Shown here in pieces: positions 36,557-48,503 of a stretch of 64,000 bases of DNA (its first letter is position 1; the number at the start of each line of letters is the position of its first letter). A program made the translations under genes and the position numbers. This DNA comes from Epiperipatus broadwayi. Taxonomy: Eukaryota; Onychophora; Udeonychophora; Euonychophora; Peripatidae. The notes under the pieces were generated by a model that worked only from the letters and a program-made list of their open reading frames with translations, ran no database searches and was not told where the DNA came from. The stretch spans positions 136,501-200,500 of the forward strand of contig JAQFVV010000181.1 of the NCBI GenBank assembly GCA_028023455.1, read 5' to 3'.

Positions 36557-37884
36557 CAAAATAAAAACTTCAGTTTGCTGATAAATGGATTAAAGGACAA
36601 ACTTAGTCTTTTGGTTTGTTAAATGTTAACATCAATGAGTGTGTGAGCCTCACAACCAGACAGATATATAATATATTCATGTGTAAACTGTTTTGTGATT
36701 GGCTAAAATAGGGTGACTTATATTGTAACTGAAAGGTCTACCAACAGGCAAAATTAATGATATAATACAAGACTGTCATGATATAATTTGGTCACAACCA
36801 GGGTACACTGCAAAGAACCATTGCAACATTATTACGAAGGTATATTAAATTATCCCAAAATAAATTATGTGACTATTCATTTAATAACTATTCTTATTAA
36901 TGACTGTGTCTTAGAACTACATTGCAAAATCTTAAACTGAGATTTTATTTACATGAGATTTTATGGTCAACCATGAACAAGATGGAATGATCTATAAAAA
37001 TTACTAATGATTACTTTACAAGAATTAAATATATGATCCATTACATCAATATTAACCATCACATGGTGAATACAGGCTATTTAACAAGACTAATAATTAT
37101 ATTCAGCATCATAACATTATTGGTCACAATTCAGATATAATCAGGATTTTAATATAGCAATGTTATGTATGATAATTGCTTTGTAATAAAAGATAAGCAA
37201 CATGAACTTTTAGGTTCTTTTATCATTTAATTTAAATTGTCAAATCAAATCAATAGCAATGAGACTCTTATTGTTACAGGTGAAGTGTAAATTATAATAT
37301 TAGAAAATAAATTCAATTGTAATATTGGTCACCAAATCTATTAATTAACTTTGGTCCCAATATCACAAACATGAATAAAAGCAACAAATTTTGGATTATA
37401 TTCTACAACTAACAAAGTAAAGCTAATGTGATGATGGGGGCAAATGGGATTTTATTGTACCCTGTACATCACTAATTACCCAAGAACAAAAGCAGTAAAA
37501 TATTTTCTTAGAACTTCAGTAAACCTTGTATGCATTATCAGTGACAATAGGTGCTCTAATATGTAATCTATTTAATACAATGTATTTTCTGGTTCTGTGA
37601 CAAATAGCAAGATGCCATTAGATTAAATCATAATATTAACATTTATTTATAACTCAATCAACACTAAATAACTAACTGATTCATACAATGTTCAAAAATT
37701 AAATAAATAGGTATATAACATAAAATATCATCACATTAACTTGTTTCTATGTGGATAATATGCATGATTTTCACAATATACACAATATACGATTTTCTCA
37801 TCAATGGACTTGATTTTAGCCCTTGTGGGAGAGAGAATGGGTTTAATTACTTAGTCAATCACATCTCCAATATGTCAATAACAT
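36557..37884. other. AT-rich DNA, no gene seen
   Basis: No coding or repeat structure recognised. Confidence 0.45.
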
Positions 37885-37929
37885 AATCAATGCACCTATG
37901 CAAATATATAATAATAATAATAAAGATTT

Positions 37930-38021
<92 letters not shown>

Positions 38022-38066
38022 CAATGCACCTATGCAAATATATAATAATAATAATAAAGATTTGTA
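37885..38066. repeat. (TAA)n microsatellite between 134-bp-period duplicates
   Basis: AATCAATGCACCTATGCAAA begins at 37885 and again at 38019, each time followed by ATAATAATAATAAAGATTTG. The first copy runs into about 30 TAA units. The microsatellite and its flank have been duplicated together. The poly-tyrosine frame here is an artefact. Confidence 0.9.
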
Positions 38067-39085
38067 TTAATAAACATACAAAAGTCGGTCATGCAAAAAT
38101 AATGAATCAAAGAGGAGATTTGATTTTAAACTGAGCCTCAAATATTATATAAATTGACATGTAATAATTATGAAAGTAATTTACCCAATTCCCCATTTAT
38201 ATCTGATAACTGAACATGTGAGATCAATCTAAAAATGAGGGAACAACATCAGCATCCTAATGTATGAAGACTCTGCTCAAACATACGTTTATACAACTAA
38301 TACAAATGGTATTCCTGTGGATGTATTCATCCACACAAAGGAATAACAAATCATTAAATGCCCTGTGAGTTTTCTAACCATCATTAGAGCAACAAGCCCC
38401 ATTACAGAATGTTCCACAGATTAACCACTAGTGCGGAAACAAATATAAATAATATAACAAAATGGCAAATGATTATCGTGCAGATTAGCTCACCTGTGCA
38501 GAATATTACCATATAACATTATACAATAGTGCAGATATTCCCTTCCCAAATAAAAAAGACATAAAATTATTCTCATCAACAAAACTGCTAAATTAGGAAA
38601 CTCTTATAGTCCTACAAGCATAAATTAAGGTACAAATTGAAGTAAATATATTAGTATAGAAACTACTAAGATGACGATGACTCTGCTTAGAACATGGCAA
38701 AATAAAAATATATAGCATTTATAATATGAGTATAGGCACAAAACCCTGGAAAGTCATGTGGGATTAAATCATATGGTGTTGATACACATTATAGATTCAT
38801 TAAATAATCATTAGACATTTACACAAGTGCTGTTCCCTAATAGTATATTCTTCTCAATCCCTATATCATATGTTCAATCTAATTAATTTAAATTAATAAA
38901 TAATTATTTTAAGCCCCATAGAATATCTACTGTGAACTTCATACACGCATAAGATAATATAAAAATATGGACCAAAATAAAATTACATACTTGTTTAAAT
39001 AACTAATGTAAGTTAAAATACATAATATTTCAAATATATTAAATATTTACCAATAAAATCAACAACACATTTTTTAATACTCAAT
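38067..39085. other. AT-rich DNA, no gene seen
   Basis: No coding or repeat structure recognised. Confidence 0.45.
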
Positions 39086-39200
39086 ATAACATGTGTGTGG
39101 TCATGTGTATCAGTTGTATGAGATAATGTGGATAGTTGAAGGATGCTTGAAAATCTGAGTTCAAATCCTCTATACTTTCAATATACAACATATAAATGAA
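39086..39200 (+). repeat. Dispersed repeat fragment
   Basis: CATGTGTGTGGTCATGTGTA, CAGTTGTATGAGATAATGTG and GAAAATCTGAGTTCAAATCC match the right part of the repeat at 22500-22610. GAGTTCAAATCC resembles a Pol III box B, so this family may also be tRNA-derived. Confidence 0.55.
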
Positions 39201-40001
39201 ATAGTTTTTGATTATAACATATAGAATTTTATGAGTTTGATTATATTCCTTTTATTCCCACCATAATGAATATTTCATTGATTCACACATAGGCTCTCTG
39301 AATATTTGAGATATTTATAAATGATGGAACATGTATAATACTGTAACACATAAAAATTCATCAACTCCATCTAAATAATCTTCTTATGAATGTTGAAGGA
39401 TGATTCTTGTTTTTAATTATACTATCCCGAATGTAGAGTATCATTCCATGTTAGCCAATTTAATATTTTAACTAGATTATTCCCCAAAATTTAATAAACT
39501 TCATTACTTCTACGTAGTTGTTATTCCAAAATTAAAATATTTCATTACTTTTAATTTAGCAAGTAAGTGTTGAAGACTAGGAATGATGGTGCACATAAAC
39601 AATTATTCCCTAGTTGTCATGACAGTTAACATAATTTTTTGGTTGGCTGTTAGTTTCTTTCAACAGCTATATTATTATTTTAACAATAAGATGATAACAC
39701 ACAAAACTGAAATGTTAACTTCACTATAAGTTCATAAAGGGATATAGTTAAATCTTTATCATTCAGACACTTTAAAATTGTTATAGCATTCTGCTCCACT
39801 AATATAAGATATAATTATATAATTTAAAGTTATAAAGTAAAATATATCCAAGGTTAATATAGTCTGTAAGCAATAAAATATATTTCAGGATAGACTGACC
39901 TTTAAAATTGTTATATTGTGGTTGATAAAACCAGTACATTTTAATTGCAGACATTTTGAAACATAATCAGCAGTTAGATTCTTGGTTGGCAGACTCAAAC
40001 A
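39201..40001. other. AT-rich DNA, no gene seen
   Basis: No coding or repeat structure recognised up to the LINE insertion. Confidence 0.45.
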
Positions 40002-41139
40002 AACTTTTTTAATTTTTTTTTTTTTTTTTTCAAAATATTTATTAAACAAGTACAATGTTTACAGTGACAATTATGTATACATGGTAAATTAAAAGGAAAG
40101 CTAGAATTACAAACATAAATAAGAATTACATGATTATAAATAAATATAAGATAGTATTATTCTTGGCAAAAGGTAAACCCGAATACCTGGTCTACTGTTA
40201 ACACACAAGTAGGCCAATTAAGCTCACCCAACTTACCTAGACAAATTACCTCACACTACCAAGAGTCACTTAGTCAATCTAGAGTTTGGTCAGATCACCA
40301 TTGGAAAAATCACTACAACTATGAAGGCCTAGGTATTTATGCTAAATTTGATGTGTTCAGTTAAATATTATCCATTTTGAAAACATTAAGGATCTAAACT
40401 TCTGATTATTAACAAAACCACTTTCAGTAATAACTTAGACAGAAGAAACACAGTGTTTTACCAGCAATCATTTTTACAATGCAATCAGAGTCCATGTTTC
40501 CTCGAATAACACTTTTGGAGCTAGCAGCATGTCACAGTTTTTAAATTTTATAAGTTTATTCAGAAAGAATTTTCCCTCATGAATTGCACCAGGATTGAAA
40601 GCCATTTTACAATGAGTAGACCAGAATGCATAGTTGATAAATAATGACAACCTAATAGTAGGAACTTGTCCTAATACTGTCCTTAAGAGAGGTAACAAGG
40701 TAAAAATTTACTTTAAGGTTATCAGCAATAATCCTTCTACACCTCCAGAGTCCATGGCACGAGTAAACCAGATGGTCAAATGTTTTATCATGAGTCTGGC
40801 AGAGGGGGCAGATTGGATCAATTTTGTTGATGCCTCACCTATGAAAGAGAAACCAATTAGTGCTAATGGCATTTAAATTTATCTTAATAATAAAATCAAA
40901 GAATTTCAGTTCCATAGCCCAGCACCTGAAGAGGGAGATGATCTTATTATTGGTCAGGGCAAGTAGTGGTGTTATGGGAATTGTGACAGGGTGAATGAGA
41001 CTATGTGCTTGCCAAATATTAATCCTGTTATCAAACGTATCATTCATAATTACCATGTAGATCTTGATCAAGTCAATCGCGACATCAAGGAAATTCTTGA
41101 CTCTAGGAGGGGGTCTATCTGTTGGGATAACTTTTTTAA
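40002..41139 (-). mobile_element. 5'-truncated LINE with 11-bp target-site duplication
   Basis: AACTTTTTTAA stands at 40002-40012 and 41129-41139. Between them, on the minus strand, lies the C-terminal end of a LINE reverse transcriptase, a 3' untranslated region of about 400 bp, and a poly(A) tail seen as the T-run at 40013-40030. Length is about 1.1 kb. All the marks of target-primed reverse transcription are present: 5' truncation, poly(A) and flanking duplication. Confidence 0.8.
40470..41128 (-). pseudogene. LINE reverse transcriptase C-terminus with zf-RVT motif, broken
   Basis: The reading starts abruptly at the 5' truncation (IPTDRPPPRVKNFLDVAIDL), passes NIWQAHSLIHPV, IISLFRCWAMELKFFDFIIK and NAISTNWFLFHR, then meets TGA. 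The same frame continues KIDPICPLCQTHDKTFDHLV-YSCHG, which fits the C-x2-C...H...C zinc-binding region (zf-RVT family) after the RT domain of many LINEs. A frameshift near 40700 moves the rest into another frame (STHCKMAFNPGAIHEGKFFL). It is at least doubly broken and inactive. Assignment to a LINE clade is not possible from this part. Confidence 0.75.
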
Positions 41140-41470
41140 ATTTAGCTACTCATATTGTTATTAGCACATAATAACATTGTAAATTTGAGTTATATAAGAA
41201 AAAATTTAATTTAATCCCTTTATTTGTACTTAATATTAAGGAGTAGCTCTCATATTTGTTACATATTTAACAAATAGAAACTTTACACACACCCTCTTCT
41301 ATTCCAATTTAAAAAATTCTCTGAACATTGTTTTTCCCTTTTATCCAATTACATTTTTCCTCATTTACATATTTCTGTTAAAATGAAAAAAGAAAAAAAT
41401 CAACTAATTCAAGACAAATTAAATAAATCATTTTCATTAAACCAAAGTTAATCTTTAGGATCAATTAAAG
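41140..41470. other. AT-rich DNA, no gene seen
   Basis: Nothing recognised. Confidence 0.4.
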
Positions 41471-41485
41471 GAAAATAAAATAATG

Positions 41486-41563
<78 letters not shown>

Positions 41564-41575
41564 AATAAAATAATG

Positions 41576-41620
<45 letters not shown>

Positions 41621-41621
41621 T
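41471..41621. repeat. Duplicated (TTA)n microsatellite, period 90
   Basis: AAAATAAAATAATGATTATT occurs at about 41472 and again at 41562. Each copy is followed by a TTA array with a TTTATT interruption. Confidence 0.9.
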
Positions 41622-41989
41622 ATATCTTACCACATTTATATAATATGCTGCTGATTTTACAGCTTAAACACAGCTTGTCTAACTCAGTGATTCGAAAAGA
41701 GTAAAACTAATATATGAAAAAAAATAGTAAGCAAAAAAAATGAAATTACATAATCACATCATTGTAGACAACTTAACTAAAAGTATCAAGTATACACAAA
41801 GTGCTAACTATGGTAATTAAGTCCTAGAAGAAGATTATGAAATTTTAAATCAGTTCCATCAAGCTATTTATTTTGCATCCAAATGTATGATTATAATATA
41901 TATGTAAAAGTATAATACCATATATGATTATATATATATATGTAAAAGAATAATACCAATTATAAAAAATATTATATATAATATGTAAA
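41622..41989. other. AT-rich DNA, no gene seen
   Basis: Includes repeated ATATATGTAAAAG(T/A)ATAATACCA strings at about 41900 and 41937. Confidence 0.4.
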
Positions 41990-42157
41990 TAATTTAATGG
42001 TAAAAGAAATAATACATTTCAAATTCTTTAATAGGGCTTTCAATTATGTAGTAATCCTTGTCAGCTTTAAATTCAGTTAAAGCTCATGAGGATTACTACA
42101 TAAGTGAAAGCTCTACTAACGAATTTGAAATATAATATTTCTTTTACCATTAAATTA
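41990..42157. mobile_element. MITE-like hairpin (~168 bp)
   Basis: TAATTTAATGGTAAAAGAAA pairs with TTTCTTTTACCATTAAATTA. Inner pairing includes CATTTCAAATTC with GAATTTGAAATA, and ATGTAGTAATCCT with AGGATTACTACAT. Small unpaired bulges are present. No coding capacity. Confidence 0.8.
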
Positions 42158-42162
42158 TATAT

Positions 42163-43246
42163 ATATGAAAAACAAAAATGCAAGTTAAAAAACTTGCTAA
42201 CGCTTGTATTTATGTCCACAGATGGTGTTCTACCAAAAACACCGATCAAGCGTATGTTTTGTTTACATAAACGTCAGAGTAGTATTGACTATCCCTAACT
42301 ATAATTTCACTTTCAGATCATGATTTCAAGCTATTTTCTATCATCAGTGAAAGACAGGAATAAAGAAACTAGATCTAAACACAAACAAAACATACACTTG
42401 ATCGGTGTTTTTGGTAGAATGCCATCTGTGGACATAAATACAAGCGTTAGCAAGTTTTTTAACTTGCATTTTTGTTTTTCATAAATGTACCTTTGAGGTC
42501 TTTCTTGCAATGATATAGATTGCAGAGGCTTCTACTATGTGGTGATGCTGAACTGAGATCAGACCCATATAGCTATCTGGTTTGCTATGCTGAGTTTGAA
42601 GACATTACGTGTCTAAAAAATTCACGCTTGCAAGCTGAATAGAAATTGTTTCATAAACGCTCAGAGTTTGTGTTTAGATCTAGTTTCTTTATTCCTGTCT
42701 TTCACTGATGATAGCAAATAGCTTGAAATCATGATCTGAAAGTGGAATTATAGTTAGGGATAGTGAATACTACTCTGACGTTTATGTAAACAAAACATAC
42801 GCTTGATCGGTGTTTTTGGTAGAACGCCATCTGTGGACATAAATACAAGTGTTAGCAAGTTTTTTAACTTGCATTTTTGTTTTTCATAAATGTACCTTTG
42901 AGGTCTTTCTTGCAATGATATAGATTGCAGAGGCTTCTACTATGTGGTGATGCTGAACTGAGATCAGACCCATATAGCTATCTGGTTTGCTATGCTGAGT
43001 TGGAAGACATTACGTGTCTAAAAAATTCACGCTTGCAAGCTGAATAGAAATTGTTTCATAAACGCTCAGAGTTTGTGTTTAGATCTAGTTTCTTTATTCC
43101 TGTCTTTCACTGATGATAGCAAATAGCTTGAAATCATGATCTGAAAGTGGAATTATAGTTAGGGATAGTGAATTACACTCTGACGTTTATGTAAACAAAA
43201 CATACAGCTTGATCGGTGTTTTTGGTAGAACGCCATCTGTGGATAT
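42163..43246. mobile_element. 405-bp repeat in tandem, with an inverted partial copy
   Basis: CATACACTTGATCGGTG, CATACGCTTGATCGGTG and CATACAGCTTGATCGGTG begin at 42391, 42796 and 43201, giving two 405-bp steps. To the left, 42163-42384 is the reverse complement of the same unit (AAGCGTATGTTTTGTTTACA; CATCAGTGAAAGACAGG; AACTTGCTAACGCTTGTATT). The structure lies between two TA runs. The 64-codon ORF at 42104-42298 lies across it and is incidental. Confidence 0.85.
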
Positions 43247-44393
43247 ATATATATATATGTTTATTATCCTTTATTTTTGATATTTAAATTACAACATATC
43301 TTTAATTTAAATAATTATTTAAGAAATTGAGTAAATTTTACCTTACTCCAAAATTTTTTTAAATTATGAATTAATTGTTTATGTTTAATAATAAAAGGTC
43401 TTATAAAAATCTAAAATAAGATACTTAAATTTTTTGTCTTTTAATGTATTATTAATTTCATCTGTAAAATTTTCAAATTTTTTATATGAAACCACATTGA
43501 TTTTTTTTTTTAAGTTTTATTTTTTTTTTTAAATTAATTAATCATTACAAATATAATTTTTTTAATAATTTAGTCATAAATATATTGTCAAAAACATGTT
43601 TTAACAACTTTAAAAGCTGGTCTTATTTATTATGTAGAAAACTTAGCATTTTCTATTATTTTCTTTATCATTTAAATTACAATAATTTATAAAATATCGA
43701 TAATATTTTTATGCTCTGTCTGATTTTATTTTTTGTGGCTTAATATATATTCTATATTCTTTTATTACTTTAATATTTTTTGATATATTAATATAATAAC
43801 AAGAGTTTTTTGGCTTGGTACTTCTTTCTGAAACTATGGTATTAAAAATATTTGATAGACGAAAATTCTCACTTATGTTAAAATGTTTTTTTGGGGGGAG
43901 GGGTGGTTTTATTTTTTTATTTTATAAATCTTTCATGTCTGTAGAATCAGATTATCTGAATAATACTTCATTATTTTTTTTACATATATTTGTGCCAGCT
44001 TTATTTTCTTTAAATTATAAAACAACTTTTAACAAAACTTTTTCAGCACTTTTATATTATATTTAGCAAATAAGCATCTTACTTTCAGATGATGAAAATC
44101 TAAGAATTGCAATCCTTTAAATAGCTGTGTTAATAACTGTGATGAAATATATTTGTTTTCAATTTGTTAAAAGAAGTATCACTGATATTGTAATATTGTG
44201 CAGTAACACCCAGGATCACATTTTCACTTTAAAATACTACAAAAATCTTAACTGATTCACATTCTTAAGCTGGCAATCATTAAAAAAAGTTGTCAATTGA
44301 TTTTTTTTTCATTAATTCATAAATCTTTTTTTTTTTGAAAATTTGTTATTAAGTCAAATTTTTTATATGTTATATTCAAAATATTTACTAGAT
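43247..44393. other. T-rich DNA, no gene seen
   Basis: An open frame of 83 codons (43815-44066, +, TTG start) is F/L-rich and has a GGRGG homopolymer slip; probably chance. Confidence 0.45.
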
Positions 44394-45032
44394 TTCATCA
44401 CACCATCACTATTTCTTATGCTTGCACATAACTGTTATTAACACAGGCAAAACTATGCATACAGTAGTGCCACTCAGTGCCAGACAGAGTAATCAATGGA
44501 TGCCAGAAGGCTTGTGGATAAAATCCCCATCTAGTGCCTACTCATCATACTACTGTATGGAGAGTTTTGCCTGTGTTAATAACAGTCATGTGAAAGCATA
44601 AGACATGGGAGTCATGTGATGTTTAATGATTTAACACCAATCCTGCCTAATAGGATAGTGGTGGCTATGGCTGTTAAAGAGACAAAGACACCAAAATCTA
44701 TGGGTACTGAACTGAGTTTAGACCCATATGGACTATATAAGCTATTGATCTTAGATTGAAAATATTATTGGGTTTTCAATTTTATTCTCACGGTTTTGTA
44801 ATTAAGTAGAGATAAAAGGTAGCTGCTGGAGGGTTGCATTAGATCCTAAGATCTAGGTGCAGTGCTCTCAGATCCAAGCCCACTGATGAAGGTCACAAGC
44901 CAGAAACTAATCTGGGAATATTGGATGAGTAGGCACTAGATAGGAATTTTATGCACAAGCCTTCTGGCATCCACTGATCACTCTGGATTGCACTGAGTGG
45001 TACTACTGTATGGAAAGTTTTGCCTGTGTTAA
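44394..45032 (-). mobile_element. Family P element, rearranged copy
   Basis: Read on the minus strand it starts AACACAGGCAAAACTTTCC near 45030, runs through GACCTTCATCAGTGGGC and CAACCCTCCAGCAGC to CACCACTATCCTATTAGGCA, then carries a second, inverted copy of its own first ~130 bp (44442-44575 on the plus strand). It ends with the family tail AAGCATAAGAAATAGTGATG-GTGTGATG at about 44394. TTAA stands at three internal junctions (44438, 44576, 45029). The 62-codon minus-strand frame at 44893-45081 is incidental. Confidence 0.7.
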
Positions 45033-46489
45033 TTTTGTAGATTGTTTTATGAATTGGAAAAGATACCACAATTATTATCATGTTGTAAATCTAGAAGACA
45101 TTTAAAGAAATTTAGGGTTTTAACTTTTACTCATTTCAAATTAAATAGCACTATGTAAAAATTATATCATACCTTGACTGCTTACTTAATGTACCAATGA
45201 ATTATTGCTCCAATTTATTGTTATAAAAATGGAAAAAGTTAGTGATACACACTTGTTTAGAATATCAATTTTATTGGAAATGTTGTTTTTAATCATAATT
45301 TTAATAATGTTTTCACTCAGATTACAATGTAGTAGCCATATATTATGAAAATAGTCCATCTAGTCAAATTATGCTGCAAAGAGTTTTAGTTAAATTAAAA
45401 TCATGATTAAATTTATAAAATCACAACAGACACCAAAAGTTTTCTAATAATATTCTACTTCCTTTATCTAGCGAAAATAGTATCCATATTGCTTCTTGAT
45501 ATTTTAAACTCGTACTAAATCTTGGGTAAATAACTTATTTAATAATTCATAGAAAAAGTTTTTTATTGCAAATACTATTTTCATGATAGTTGGTAAAGTA
45601 TTTTTTTTTTTATTTTCTGCATTTTTATACATTGTTGGAACAGATATATCTTTAATCTTTGATAAAGCAACATCATGGATCTCAATTTTTTTTTTGATTT
45701 CATTTATTTTTAAGATTTCTAAAAAAAAAAAAAAAAAAAAAAAACATATTTTAATATATCTCCAGGATTCAAGTCAAGATCCATGGCATTTTTATTTCAA
45801 ATATAATCAATTGTTTTTATCTCATTAAAGTGCATATCTATCCAAATCTAACAAACCTTTAGAGGGGATATATAATTTAATACAGTCTTCAAAGTATTGC
45901 ATTATTCCTTTTGTCTGTTCAAAATATCATCATTGTCATGTAAAAAAATACTATGATATCAAACTTTAGGTCTATGTATTATCTTCAATGTGACAAAAAA
46001 TCACATTAAATATTATGGTCATTGTTGAAATTTTGCTTTTAAATCTGCTTACAAATCAGTTCATTTCTTCATTTTATTATTGAGTCAAAACAGTTTTTGA
46101 TCATGTAATTGACCATATATTTTCTTCAGATAACCAGCCATGATTTTGTTTTGTGAATGAAAAATAGACTAGCTTGTATTTACAACTTGTCTTTAGATCA
46201 ATAATATGGCCAGATTAAAAATATTAATTTCTACTTTTAGTATTTAACATACATTAATCTGAAAAAGATAATTATCTTTTAAAGAAAAAAACATGAAATT
46301 TCTTACTAATATATTCATTTTAGAAGGATATATTTTAAAGTTATTATTGTTTCAAATTTGGAACATAGTCATCAGCAATTTATAGATCTTACCTTTCTGA
46401 TAAATCATCACTGTAATATTCATTTATTTTACAGAATATTTTTTATCTTTACATAAAATCTTTATTATGATATTTTTAATATAGATAAA
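45033..46489. other. AT-rich DNA, no gene seen
   Basis: A long A-run at 45721-45744 creates the poly-K section of an 81-codon frame (45583-45828); not a gene. Confidence 0.45.
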
Positions 46490-47728
46490 TATATGTTCTT
46501 AATTTCATTCCAATATCAGCCTTTCAAGCTAATTGAGCACACGCCTTTGAGAGTGTTAAATAAATGAATGCTCTCTTCTTCATTCAAGATATAGCATTTA
46601 TGCAGGAATAAAAAGAATCCTCTTATTCCTATGACTCAAATTCTTTTATATGAGCAAATCTGAAGAACTGCTGAAGAGAGCTTGAGTAGATTCTCACTTT
46701 AAATTACTATTTACGATGTTTTTTGACTGAATGACGCCGGTGTAATTACATAGAATTTACTAGATGTCATTCTTACTGAAACTTAATTATGAGTAAATAA
46801 GCAAATATTTTATCTAGTGCCATGCTTGCAATTATCTTTCATTCCAATATCAGCCTTTCAAGCTAATTGAGCACACGCCTTTGAGAGTGTTAAATAAATG
46901 AATACTCTCTTCTTCATTCAAGATATAGCATTTATGCAGGAATAAAAAGAATCCCCTTATTCCTATGACTCAAATTCTTTTATATGAGCAAATCTGAAGA
47001 ACTTCTGAAGACAGTGTGAGTAGATTCTCACTTTAAATTACTATTTACGATGTTTTTTGACTGAATGATGCCGGTATAATTACATAGAATTTACTAGACG
47101 TCATTCTTACTGAAACTTAATTATGAGTAAATAAGCAAATATTTTGTCTAGTGCCATGCTTGAAATTATATTTCATTCCAATATCAGCCTTTCAAGCTAA
47201 TTGAGCACGCGTCATAGGAATAAGAGGATTCTTTTTATTCCTGCATAAATGCTATATTTTGAATGAAGAAGAGAGTATTCATTTATTTAACACTCTCAAA
47301 GGTGCATGCTCAATTAGCTTGAAAGGATTATATTGGAATGAAATATAATTGCAAGCATGGCGCTAGATAAAATATTTGCTTATTTACTCATAATTAAGTT
47401 TCAGTAAGAATGACGTCTAGTAAATTCTATGTAATTACACCGGCGTCATTCAGTCAAAAAACATCATAAATAGTAATTTAAAGTGAGAATCTACTCACGC
47501 TCTCTTCAGAAGTTCTTCAGATTTGCTCATATAAAAGAATTTGAGTCGTAGGAATAAGAGGATTCTTTTTATTCCTGCATAAATGCTATATCTTGAATGA
47601 AGAAGAGAGTATTCATTTATTTAACACTCTCAAAGGCGTGTGCTCAATTAGCTTGAAAGGCTGATATTGGAATGAAATATAATTGCAAGCATGGCACTAG
47701 ATAAAATATTTGCTTATATGTTCTTAAT
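46490..47728. mobile_element. 334-bp monomer in tandem plus inverted array, 14-bp flanking repeats (family Q)
   Basis: TATATGTTCTTAAT occurs at 46490-46503 and 47715-47728. Between them, a 334-bp monomer starting TTTCATTCCAATATCAGCC begins at 46503, 46837 and 47171. The third copy breaks after about 40 bp, and the sequence then runs in reverse (ATTCCTGCATAAATGCTATA, GGCTGATATTGGAATGAAA) for about 500 bp, again with a head-to-tail monomer junction (ATGAAATATAATTGCAAGC). Copies differ by a few per cent. The inverted halves would form a long stem. No coding region. The flanking repeats indicate that the whole array inserted as one unit. Confidence 0.85.
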
Positions 47729-48255
47729 ATAAATTTTTGTTTAAAATAACTTTACTTTAAAAACAATCCACCTACAATAAATACATTACATAAAAATTTC
47801 ATAACAACAAACAAGTTTAGTTTATGGAGACAATATGATTCTTTTCAATAACATTGGAGTATTGTTTAGATTAAGGTATATATAATTAAAAAAAATCATT
47901 TGTCAATAGTATTGATGTCATAACAATATCCAACAAGGTATAGACAATATTGTTAACCTTGCATTAATATTTTTTAAGAATTATAATAAATTCTAAATAA
48001 TAAATTATTTTTCAGAAGGAATGAAATTCTAATAAACACAAAATTCCAAGTTAATCAAAATGAATCTAATTTATGTATTATCTTTTTACTCATTTAAATT
48101 CACTTTTAATAAACTTGTAGCCAACACTTTTTTAATTAAACTTTCTATTTTTGCAAGTTGACATTTCACTAAGAGCATATATATCAGTTTTAAATTTTCT
48201 GTATATACTTCTTCCTTCTTCTTCTTCAGTAATTTTGCTTATTCATATATAACAA
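47729..48255. other. AT-rich DNA, no gene seen
   Basis: A CTTCTTCTTCTTC tract at about 48208-48226. Nothing else recognised. Confidence 0.4.
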
Positions 48256-48503
48256 TATATCTTATTAAATAATCACAAATTTCTTACACCTTTAACCAAA
48301 TAATGTTTATTAATATAATAACAGTTTCAACTGTTCTTCACAGTCATCTTCAGATCTCACTCTATTTCTATTTTATGATGGAAAGGTAGAGAAATAGATT
48401 GAGATCTGAAGAAGTCTGCAAGGAACAGTTGAAACTGTTATTATATTAATAAACATTATTTGCTTAAAGGTGTAAGAAGTTTGTGATTATTTAATAAGAT
48501 ATA
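48256..48503. mobile_element. Long hairpin element (~248 bp, ~108-bp arms)
   Basis: TATCTTATTAAATAATCACA pairs with TGTGATTATTTAATAAGATA, and the pairing continues (CAGTTTCAACTGTTC / GAACAGTTGAAACTG; TTCAGATCTCA / TGAGATCTGAA) almost to the centre at about 48370. No coding capacity and no obvious target-site duplication. Confidence 0.85.

Noticed and set aside
44438-45032. TTAA at element edges, suggesting a piggyBac-type MITE
   Set aside because: TTAA also flanks CAGGCAAAACT in the 23.5-kb copy, but related sequence (TAACAGT...AAGCATAAG...GTGATCATGTG) continues beyond it, and the true flanking repeats there are 12 bp and in the 26-kb copy 19 bp. TTAA is therefore probably internal.
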